In this document: piece after piece, positions 50,180 to 61,152 of the stretch
How the letters are laid out: the number at the start of each line of letters is the position of its first letter
Numbering within the stretch: position 1 is the first letter of the stretch
Assembly: GCA_036852015.1 (NCBI GenBank)
Contig: JAANDG010000130.1
Location: 234,430-298,429 of the forward strand
DNA: 64,000 bases
Reading direction: 5' to 3'
Origin: Pelodera strongyloides
Lineage: Eukaryota > Nematoda > Chromadorea > Rhabditida > Rhabditidae
Made by a program: the position numbers and the translations under genes
Notes under the pieces: model-generated
Seen by the model: the letters and a program-made list of their open reading frames with translations, nothing else
Told to the model about the DNA's origin: nothing
The model's database searches: none

Positions 50180-50362
50180 TTAAAGAGAAATACCGGCCGG
50201 TTTTTGAAACTCATCGAGTAGACCAGAATTCTTACGCAGCGTATGCAAATGAACATAAATTAGAATAAAAAATCGAGTTAAATGCGAGCAAATTTTTCAT
50301 AAATACGTAAGAATTCAGTTGTCCACGATGCGTTTCAAAAACCGGCCGGTCTTTCGCTTTAA
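50180..50362. mobile_element. MITE of the TTAAAGCG family
   Basis: TTAAAGAGAAATACCGGCCG at the left, CCGGCCGGTCTTTCGCTTTAA-type end at the right, 183 bp. The ends are highly conserved. Confidence 0.9.
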
Positions 50363-50532
50363 ATGCATAGTTTCCGGGCGCAAATTTGTAATTTTCTGAT
50401 TTTCGGTCCCTTGTTCATTAGAAGTGAAGCTATAGATCAGCGCATTCCATATTGTAATCTATTGGCTATTGAGCACCAGCTGCTGCCCAGTGTTATCCCA
50501 GTCAAAACACATTCTTCGGGATATACCCCTTG

Positions 50533-50587
50533 CGCTTAGGCTTAGGCTTAGGCTTAGGCTTAGGCTTAGGCTTAGGCTTAGGCTTAG
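50533..50587 (+). repeat. Interstitial (TTAGGC)n array
   Basis: About nine uninterrupted GCTTAG/TTAGGC hexamers. It is the nematode-type telomeric hexamer, but here it is internal and short. The following sequence to 50725 carries a diverged MITE right end (CGAAAACCGGATG). Confidence 0.9.
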
Positions 50588-51330
50588 ATCGGTGCATCCT
50601 GTTTTTGATACTTATGATTCACAACTGCATTCCTATTTAGTTGCTAAGTGGGCTTGAAGATGCATGAGTATATGATGCATGAGCCCAAAATCCATTTCGA
50701 AAACCGGATGTTATATCGTTTTAAACGCTTAAACTAGGCGTAGGATGTATATCGAATTCTTCGAGTGACTCATTTACTGAGTGGTGAATTTTATAGCACA
50801 ATTAAAATTATGATCCTCGTGTTTTTCATCTTCTTGGGAAAACACCATATGGTTGTTTTGAATTTGAATTTGGTTTCCTGTTTTCTTAGTGGAAATTTGA
50901 AGTTAGAAAACACGCAGCCCAATTAGCAATGATACTTTCTAAAGGTTGTTATTATTTTTCTGGATCTTGCTTTTTGAGCGGTTGAATAATGAGTTGGTGT
51001 ACACAAGCCAGGGTTAAAGAAACACTTTTTTTGCCGGCTGCCTTCAGAAATGAACCGGATCCCGGTGCACCGTTTCTGCGGATGATATAACTCGGTACAC
51101 TTTATGGACTTTATCCGATGAAATCTGTGTAAAATCCTCGTAAGGGATCAGTATCAGTAACATTATTATCCTGCTGTTTAGCCAAGATTTACAAAATGAT
51201 TCATCCGTAGCTGAAATCCGTTTTCCATTTTTTTTCCTTCAAGAAATTCACTAGGTAAAAGCTTGCGACATTTCGCTTTTTATTTGACACCGATCGTTTT
51301 AAGTGCAATTGACAGCGGACAGACTTATTA

Positions 51331-51475
51331 GCCCGTATTCTCGGGTCGACGGGAATGTTCCGTTTGGGAGCTCCTTCGTATGCAAATTTTTCCGCAAGCT
51401 AGTCTAGATAGTCGAGAAATTTGCATACAAAGGATTTCCCAAACGGAACGTTTCCGTCGACCCGAGAATACGGGC
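51331..51475. mobile_element. Palindromic element (145 bp)
   Basis: GCCCGTATTCTCGGGTCGAC at the left and its exact inverse GTCGACCCGAGAATACGGGC at the right. Inner arms match as well (CCGTTTGGGA with TCCCAAACGG, and GTATGCAAATTT with its inverse). The loop contains TCTAGATAG. Confidence 0.88.
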
Positions 51476-51599
51476 TGTTGTGTAGAGCGGTTATACTTTC
51501 GCCGATAAAATTCCAAAGTTCCAATGTTTTCGGGGGAATGTTTTTCCCCAATATATACCTTCACCAACACTGGGAAAGATTTTTTGACATAGTGAGGTG

Positions 51600-51795
51600 C
51601 CTCCCCGATTCGTTGAACGTATGGATTACGGTTTATGGAACGGATATCTGCATTCCCATGCCATGCATCATATGCAAGTGATTATTATTAGAAAAGAAAA
51701 ACCGAGCTTAATTCGAGCTCACTTAGCGTAAATACATAGGAATGCACATAGGCCCATCATACGTTTCAAAAACCGGACGTTATGTCGGTTTGAAA
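51600..51795. mobile_element. Diverged MITE remnant of the TTAAAGCG family
   Basis: The right end CGTTTCAAAAACCGGACG and the core (CGAGCTTAATTCGAGC) are recognisable. The left end is unclear. Confidence 0.5.
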
Positions 51796-52004
51796 TTAAG
51801 TACTGGTATACTACCCCGATATATTCGAAGTTGACCCACTGGCTGTTTATGCTAATTCTATGCCAATTCTCCTCCGTTTGCCCATGTTTTGTTCATAAAG
51901 CGGAAGAAAGTTGTGCCGTCCGCCAATTGAATTACTTATGCATTTTCGTCTCCGGAAATGGGCATTTTGTTTTGTTTTGGGAGGACGAAGTGTGGCCCCA
52001 TATT

Positions 52005-52126
52005 TTAAAGCGGTGTTGCACCTGATCTGTGGCGCCCCAAGTGTTATATGCAAATTTCTCATTTACATCACTAACAGTAAGCGGAACACACTTTAGTTCG
52101 TCCAGACCAGATGCCATACTGCTTTA
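52005..52126. mobile_element. Short MITE of the TTAAAGCGGT family
   Basis: TTAAAGCGGTGTTGCACCTG at the left and CAGATGCCATACTGCTTTA at the right, about 122 bp. Confidence 0.72.
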
Positions 52127-52772
52127 TGAACAGAAAATTATTGCCTAACGGCAGAAATTGCTAGCAACAAGCGGGCAACCATGGCGTTTTCTGCAATACA
52201 GCAATACTTGATCAGAAATGAGGATTTTTTGGAAGGCGCCACTATCGTAGTTTATAGTTTTGTAAATTTATAACTGTGATAGCCGCACCATAGATATTTA
52301 TATACTGCAGGTGTAAAACTGACTTATTTATATATTTTTTGTTGTTCTTTTGCGCCACTTCTCATAAATATATTTCACCTGCATTTTCATTAGTATTATG
52401 AAATAGACATGCGATCCATATTTTTGAATGCAGATGTATATATACTGTGCCTGTTTAGCAAGTCATTGCTATGCCAGACCTTTGTAAGCGTGGGTGCACG
52501 GTAGGTGCGCAACTTTTGCCACCCGTGCGCAACCCCTACGCGTGAGCCACCCGTGCACCAGCGAATCTTTCGGGCACCCTAGATGTTCTTTTTCTTTTCA
52601 TGCAAAGTCAGTAGACTTGTCCTTCTACCACTTACAATCCACAGTGTAACTTTTCACTCTTTCCCTAAGTGACAAATAGGTCCCTAGAGGGTTTTTGCTG
52701 CGCCGATGTCCACTTAGATGCCCAGCTAGAAACTTCCGGAGGCCGGAGGCCAGGCTTTTTTATTTTCAACTT

Positions 52773-52940
52773 TTAAAGCGAAATGCCGGCCGGTTTTTGA
52801 AACACATTGAGTAGACCAACATCTTAGGCAGCTTATGCAAATCACCAGAAATTAGAATAAGAACAAGCTAAATTCGAGCAAATTAACATAAATCACTTAT
52901 CCACGATGCGTTTCAAAAACCGGCAGCTGTTTCGCTTTAA
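52773..52940. mobile_element. MITE of the TTAAAGCG family
   Basis: TTAAAGCGAAATGCCGGCCG to ACCGGCAGCTGTTTCGCTTTAA-type end, 168 bp. Confidence 0.9.
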
Positions 52941-53178
52941 ACGTTTTTTGAATATACTGATGTAGTACTGTTTGCCTTTAATGGTTAGCCTAGTGGACGA
53001 CTATGGTACAAGTCGACAAACTTTTACAATTATGTCATAAGGTCACTTTCCGATTTTTATGCGGATGATTGTGTGGAGGCTTGAGGCTTTCTACATTTCT
53101 GTACATCTCTGTATCTTCTTTTGTCATTAGCATTGGGTGGATATCATTTTGATATTTTTGTTAGCTTTTGAGATTTTG

Positions 53179-53179
<1 letters not shown>

Positions 53180-53220
<41 letters not shown>

Positions 53221-53232
53221 CTCTCTCTCTCT
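53180..53232. repeat. (CT)n microsatellite
   Basis: Nearly pure CT. A GA-rich counterpart follows at 53375-53510; its open frame is low complexity. Confidence 0.95.
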
Positions 53233-54507
53233 TACTTTGCTCACTCAGCACGGATATCGTTGATGGACTCTTTACAGTTGAAACGTTTGAAAAGCTCTCG
53301 ATGTCAGTGACGTCATTGGTAAGATATCAGTGTCGGAGGATGGACATAACGACAGAGATAAAGAGTATATGGGAGAGCGAGAGAGTATATCGAGAAAGAG
53401 TGAAGAGATCGTAAGAAGAATGAGGGAGAGACGAGAGAGAGAGAGAGGCAGAGAGAGAGAGGCAGAGAGAGAGAGCGAGGCAGAGAGAGAGCGAGAAGTT
53501 ATGAAAAGGCTTTATGATTGAAATAAACGGTTGAGTATTGATGTATCGTGAGGGACAAGTCAGTAATAGAATGTTTATTTATATATATAGTTAATTTACT
53601 CCCCTAGGGCATAAGCCTCGGTCAGGGCCTAAGCCCAAGCCTAGGGCTAGGTCTAGGCGTCTAGGCCTAAGATAACAGCTTTCTACAACTAGAGGATTTA
53701 AAAATGCTCGGTTTACCCAATCAAGTTTGTGGCATGGATTCCACGTATCGTGATTCTTAGATTTTGCAGCTCTTTGCCATTAGTTCAAGATAATAAACCA
53801 ACGGTCTTCGGCTTGTTTGCCTGTTGTTTAAGTCCCTTACCTTAATCCCAAAATATTATAGCAAGGACCAAGGATCTATCAACTTTAAGCTTGACCGCTT
53901 AACTTTTTTTGCACGTAAGCAGTTGTCGCCGGGCAATTCAAAAGCAATCAACCAATGAAGGTGCTCAATGAAAAGATCGTCTGGTTTTGCTGGTGAACAA
54001 CTGTCACGAAATAGATTCGATTTCAAAATTAAGATAAAGATTTCGCAACTTTTATCTTGGAAGATACCTTGTTTTCCTATTCAAGTTGTGTTCTTATTAA
54101 ATAAAGAGCAAACCACCAAATCGGTGTATTTTGTGGTAGGTGGGACGCGTATCCTAGATGCCTTGGCTGGACCCACGTCATACCGCTTTGAAGTTATCTT
54201 GCTGAAGTTCTAGAATAGGACTAGGAGCCCACGAAGTCAATCTTACAGATACATGTAAAGGAACAGTAACACGGTACTCTGCATGCCGCCCCAATTGTTC
54301 TCCTTACACTAATTGTAAGTATTAACTGGGGGCCACATCACTTCGTTATTTCCACTCTTTTAATTCTTTAATTCCTATGTCCAGCTACTGATGTGATCGT
54401 TGTCCGACGGTTCACCATTAATCTTGCACACCTGTGTTTTTTTTTGTTATTTCCTCTTTCTCCGCCTCCCATAAAGCTTGGTACGCTCATTCTCCCTCTC
54501 GCTCCTC

Positions 54508-54533
54508 TCTCTGTCTCTCTCTCTCTCTCTCTA
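54508..54533. repeat. (CT)n microsatellite
   Basis: Short CT run in AT-rich, exon-free sequence. From 54700 to 54900 ATCGAT motifs are frequent. Confidence 0.85.
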
Positions 54534-55137
54534 GGTGCCGAGCTTTCAACAATACATCCATATATCCCTCACAAATGGATATCTGATATACCTGTTTATT
54601 GTGTTCCGCCAGTGGCCCTTCCCTATTGTATGTCCCTATAGAAATTGCATATTATGTATGAATGGTGACTGACAATATACGGCCCATTCCTATATCGAAA
54701 CGACAAATATCGATCGATTCTTGACAGATTTATTGATTTTTCGATCGAACTCCCAAGTCTATTTACTGAACCACAGTAACTGTATCGAACCCACCCTCCC
54801 CGCTATCGATTCCGCTATAATCAATCGATAATTGCTGTGTTAATTACCCCCAATTATCAATCAAGACTATTGATTGTTATCTAGATATCGATCGATATTA
54901 CCTGTATTGAATATTGAGCAGAACTGAAATTACTGTAGCCACTCACCCTAAATTATTCTAAAATTTCTTGAATGTCTGTCATCGAGGGGGTTTTCTTCCA
55001 ACTGTAACGAACGATTTCTCCAATTTCTAATTTTCTTATTAATTATGTCTATCCTGAAGAATATCATGCTAAAGCCTGGCCTATATGCTGTGTATAGATT
55101 GAAAAGGTAGATAGACTCTTCAATGAAATTTTAAACT

Positions 55138-55242
55138 TTAAAGGGATGGTTGTAGCACAGAATGGCACACAATTTGCATATAATACATGGGAATATAGTT
55201 GTTCAATGTACAGTTAGCAAACCACGTGTCATTGTCTTTTAA
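55138..55242. mobile_element. Short TTAA element upstream of the kinase exon at 55322
   Basis: TTAAAGGGATGGTTGTAGC at the left and AACCACGTGTCATTGTCTTTTAA-type right end, 105 bp. The interior CACAGAATGGCACACAATTT matches the element before the exon at 57418. Confidence 0.65.
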
Positions 55243-55321
55243 ATTTTGTGTTAAATTTAAGGATATGGGTTGTTTTAACTTTGCCAAAGGTTGAAAGATT
55301 TAATTATTTATTTATTTTCAG

Positions 55322-57759
55322 GATGCTCAAGCGGAAGCTACAAGATCTAACCGTTTGCTGCACGTATCAAATAAATTTCTTGCATCAGAAAGGTTTGTGT
55401 GTTTCGGGCTTTGTAAGGATGGTTTGTTTTGTTCAAATTTATTATTTCGTGCCTGTGGTCTCTATGTTTCGCGTACTCTTTCTTAGTAGAGGTTTTAAAA
55501 TATGCGTTCTAAATTTCATTTTTTTTCCAGCGCACAGTACCAAAGAGTTCCGAAGGCAGTACCGCGTACTCGAGGAAATTGGTGGGTTTTTTTTTTACTT
55601 TTAACTATTCTGTACATGATTACTGTCAACGATTACTGTATATTTTTATGAATGTATATTATCTGTAATTAATATTATCCGTTTTATTTTTAATATTATC
55701 ATTATTAGGCCGAGGCGGTTTCGGGGTTGTATACCGTGCCGAACGCGTATCTGATGGTTATCCCGTCGCGGTGAAATTTGTGCAACACAAGCATGTACGC
55801 GAGTGGACCATGGTGAGAGTTTATGGGGAGGTTACCTTTTTTTTGCAACTAGTCGAATACTTGAACGAATATATTACCCAGGGAGTGGTACCTAGGAAAG
55901 CCCGTCACGGAAAAGGCGACCCCTCCTATATGGTGCGCCGTGGTTGCGCTAGGGGTGCAAAAAAAAGGTGTGCAATTCCCGTTGGCGCAGCTGTGGCACC
56001 CGTGTGGCTCACATGTCATTGCGGCCACAAAATACGAACCAAGAATTAAACTTCTTTCAGACCGGTAACCAGTTAATCCCGTCAGAGCTTTGTCACTTGG
56101 AAGCTTGTAAGGATGTGAACGGCGTTATAAAACTCGTGGATTGGTTTGCCAGGTAAATATTTGTATTTTAGAGTTTTGCCTGTTCTTTTCTGATTAATCT
56201 CAAAATATCCGGGCCTTCCATTTCCTACCTCTCTGGTAGTTTTGATCGATCACTGTGATTCCCTTTAATTCTAATCAACTTATTAACTTTGTTCTTTTCA
56301 GTTGATTGATTCGTTCAATTCTAGTTTATTGATTAGTTACATATGACAGGCGTATTGATTAATCCTATTTAATTTCTTGATTGCTCACATTTATTTATTA
56401 ATTAGTTTTCAGTTCGAAGGGCTTTCTCATCATTATGGAGCGGCCGGAACACTGTATGGACTTATTCGACCTGATCTCAACTTACGGAAAACTAGATGAA
56501 GATACGGCAAGAGGCATATTCTTGCAGGTAACATAACAGTATGTATTCCGTTTTCTAACCCTTATGTAACTGGCGACAACCTGGCGAGAAACTGGCGATA
56601 GTTGGGCGACCACATGGCGATAGCTAGGCGGCCGTCTGACTGTGCCGCACGCATTTTGTGTGCCAACCCTTCGCGGCGCACGCACTGTAAGAGTTTAGCG
56701 GGGATCCTACCTATCTTCTCTGAGGTGTTTTGTGAAATCCGACCCTTGGGACTCCGGTGGGCCATCAATGTGATGGGCACCGTGTTCTTTTCTACTTTAC
56801 GACTGATTGTACTTTTTGTGCGCTTTATTGTCCGACAGCTGACCGTTCTTTTACTAAAATTTGCCAAGGAAAAAGACGGTTTGAGACAAAACAAGAGATC
56901 AAAGGTGATGTTGGGAGGGGGTGGGAGTGGGAGCCCAACTCCCATGCTTTGCGGAAAAAATAACGCATCTTGGGCGTATGTTTGGCATGAGTTTAGGCCG
57001 AGGTTTGGCTAAGGCTCTTAGTATTGCTGTGTGAGTATTGCAAGTTAGGCTTGAGATCGGCCTATGTTTAGCTTTCCAAACTTGCCTGGGAAGTTCAACT
57101 TAAAAGTATTAGTTCAGGTCGTTGACACAGTGTGTGAAATGTATGGCAAACATGGACTTGTGCATAGGGATATCAAGGTATGTTATCTTATTGTAATTTG
57201 TAATGAATTAGTTTTTTATTGACCTTTCGCAACATATTATTATTGCTTTACATGCATTTATGTAATAGAATATCGTCCCTGTAATTATCGTGGGTCTCGA
57301 AACTCCATGTGCCGTTTTGTGCTGGTAACGGCACAAAATGGCACGCAATTTGTGTGTATTACCCGTTGTTCAGTATCCTATTCACAAACCACGTGACATA
57401 CCACTTTAACCTTCTAGGACGAGAACTTGATCGTCAACATGAAAACTGGCGAGGTGAAGCTCGTGGATTTCGGTGCCGCGGCTCCTGTTGACAAGGCCAT
57501 GAAGAAGGAGTTTCAAGGTATGATGTGCGTCTGTATTAAGAGGTCGGGTCACATGGAAAAAATTGTCTTGCATTTTATTGCGCAGGAAGAGGCATACCAT
57601 GAAAACCTCATTTGGAAACACCGAAAACTCGCAGCGTTATCTACCTTGATAACCATATGCACAAGTCACACAGAGTGAGATGCTAGGTACGGTCTTATCG
57701 TATTGTGTGTAGATCATTTGTAAGTAGTTCTGGCATTATGATCTCTCAATGATGATCAT

Positions 57760-57798
<39 letters not shown>

Positions 57799-57870
57799 GG
57801 CTATCTCTGTCTGTCTGTCTCTGTCTCTGTCTCTGTCTCTGTCTCTCTCCCTCTCCTTCTCTCTCTCTCT

Positions 57871-57914
<44 letters not shown>

Positions 57915-60900
57915 CTCTCTGTCTATCTTACTGTAAAACCTTTCTTCTTATTTAGGCTGTGAGCTGTGATCTGCTGACTACAGTATTGTATTTAACGACC
58001 AGTCGGCTACCGCCGCCTGAGGCGTCTTTCCAATATTCGCTGATGGTCGCTATGTTTCCCTGGGCTATATCTATAAGTAGAAGCAACTATTTCTCGCAAG
58101 AATAGTTTCCTGGGGATAGAACTTAGTTTTGGTTCGCCCATTTTAGGACGTTGACTATATTCCTCCTAAATTGCCTGTAAATCGTAGGACAAATATAGCG
58201 TCCAAAAAATTTCCAAAACCGAAAAGCAGCGGAATAAGCGCGTGGCTGATACGCCGCAATGTTTCGCTGGGATATATAAGTTAGAAGCAAACATTTACAT
58301 AAAGGAAATGGTTTTCATCTTTGTTATTTTTCCTTTTGAAACCTACACCGATATCAAACACGGGGATAGATCTTAGTTTCTGTTGACTGTATTCGTCCTA
58401 AATTGACTGCAACTTGTTCTACTCTAGGACCGAAAAAATTGCCGAAACCTACTAAAAGCAGCTTAATATCGCGTGGCTGATACGCCGCAATGTTTCGCTG
58501 GGCTATATAAGTTAGGCGGAAACATTTCTATGCAAAGAGTCTCCAGCCTTTCATTTTTCCTTTTGAAAACCATACCAATATTAAACACGGGTTAGAACTT
58601 AGTTTCTGTTGACTATATTACTCCTAAATTGTCTGCAACTTGCTGGACTCTATAATATCGAAAAATTCCAAATCCTAAAAGCAGCTTAATATCGCGTGGC
58701 TGATACGCCGCAATGTTTCGCTGGGCTATATAAGTTAGGAAGAAACATGTCCATATAAATAAAGAGTCTCCAGTCTCTCATTTTTCCTTTTGAAACCCAT
58801 ACCAATATTGAACACGGGTTAGAACTTATTGTTAGTTTCTGTTGACTATATTCATCCTAAATTGTCTACAACTTGCTGGACTCTACAATATCAAAAAAAA
58901 TTTCAAAAAAAAGGAATAAGTGCCTGGATGATACGTCGCAATGTTTCGCTGGGCTACATAAGTTAGAAGCAAACATTTGTCCGAAGGAAATAGTTTTACT
59001 TTTGTTATTTTCCTTTTGAAACCTACACCAATATCAAACACGGGGGTAGAACTTAGTTTCTGTTGACTATGTTTCTCCTAAATTGTCTGCAACTTGCTGG
59101 ACTCTATAAGTCTATAATCTAAAAAAAATTTGCCAAAGCCTAAAAGCAGCGGAATAAGTGACCGCTATTTTACTTTTTGAAACCTATACGAATGTCAAAC
59201 ATGGGATCGAACATAGTTTTAGTGTGCCCTTTATATAACTGGTGAACGTATTCCTCCTAAACTGTCTGCAAATCGTTACACTCTATAAAGCGGAAAAAAT
59301 CCGAAATCCTAAAAAAATTGTCACAGATCTTTTCCTTAACTGTATTAAACTAAAGAATGTCGTCGAACGTTACAGGTGATACCGTGTATTATCCATACTA
59401 AAGCAAAAACTACGCGAAATTAAGAAATTCTGTTGAATGTTCTTTCGTTCGACCGAAACATCGCTCAAGATTGGACGCTCGTTTCATGGGAAATAAGGGA
59501 AATGTCAATGCTTTGTTGCAAAATATGTCGACTAAATCTTTGTAAAATGAGTAAATGAAAAATTAGACTACGAAGTGATTACAAAAAAGTATTTCGTAAA
59601 AAGTTGTCAAGTATTGTGATTTGGAAGTTCTTTGAGTTGTGAGTGTTCTTTGTTTCCTAATATGAGCTGCGCGCCACCGCGCCCGAACGATACACCACAC
59701 ATATTCCACAAATGCAGCCTTTTTTGGACGTTTGTGAGAGGGGCGCTCGGGAAGTGAGATGGCTCAGTGCACGGGAACGTGAACTACTGAACCAATCCTA
59801 CAACCTGAGCGTAACGCACATCATCCAAACGTACACTCAAACAAACGCACAAACAAACAAACAAAGCTCCCAACTTTATATAATAAGATAAGTGAACATT
59901 TTGATCGTCACGCGCTTTTTTACCCGTTCCTTTTGATTTTCGCCAAAGAATCAGAAAAATGCATTCTCGTTTGAGAGCAATTAAATTTATTGTCGTATCT
60001 TGTTTTCCAATTTGATTTGTGGAGGTTTTTGTGGGAAAAAAGCACGTTCGCCACAATAATTTGACTATTTTGCGGTGAACTTTTCGCCAGTCTTTCCCAG
60101 AGAAAAGAGCAAAAGATAGAGAGGTGACATCATTTCTCTCGCAATAAATTCCTAATTTCCGGACGGTTTTTTGACTTTTTAAAGGGGAAAACAATTTTTA
60201 AGGGAGGTGGGGGGCGCACAGTGGGGGTTCGGTGGCTGAGTTTGGGAGATAGTTATTTGGGGGATAGTTGTTATTATTACGGGGTTATAAGTTATAAGTC
60301 ACAAGTTCAGTCCCAATAGCTACTCCTTGGTTTAATTTGGGAGGGAGGGGGCGTATTTCGGCTCGAATATAAAAATAAATTCAGAATAATACATGCGCTG
60401 GGAAGTTGTGAGGAAATATTCTTGTTTTATTTTTTTTTTAATAAATCAATAACGATATGTGTAAACCATAGTGTAGGATCATAGGAAACGGAAGAACCAT
60501 TTGGTGACTTCCCTGGTTTTTCGTGGATAACCCATTTGGTGACCACTTGGTGACTTTGTTGCTCGAAAACCGTCGTCAACTGGTCACCAAATGGTCATCA
60601 AATGGTCACTGATTAGTCACGACCGGCCAACGACGGTTTTTCTGTGGTTTCGGCAATTATTCCGTTTTCTTGTGGATATAGTAGTGGTTAGCGCAGTGGC
60701 AAACCTTGACTAGGCTAGGGCTCGGATTCGCTCCCCTTCGGCATTTATTCACCCTAGATGTACAATTTCTCCCCTTTCAGGCACTCGTTCCTACTGTCCT
60801 CCAGAGTGGTTCCGCCAGCTACAGTATCTCCCGATGGAGGCGACGTCGTGGTCGCTCGGAGTGCTCCTCTATATCATGCTCACTGGAAGTCTTCCCTTTA

Positions 60901-61116
60901 AAAATGAGATCCAGATATGTCTAGGGAGAATCACCTTTCCTAGTTATTTATCGAAAGGTGGGTCGTCTTCTTTTCATACGTGATTGGTGTAGTAATGTAG
61001 ATCGTGACACCATTTGCTACTAATGATTAGTACTAGGGTTTACGTCTAGTACTTATTTCTACGACTATGTAAAAGTAGTAGAGCTTGAATTGGCATGCAC
61101 AGCGAGAGGGAAAGAG

Positions 61117-61152
<36 letters not shown>

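Noticed and set aside
56562..57012. A 136 aa plus-strand frame and a 127 aa minus-strand frame between two kinase exons
   Set aside because: They lie in an intron flanked by good kinase splice sites, and the region has repeated TGGCGA words. No recognisable protein.
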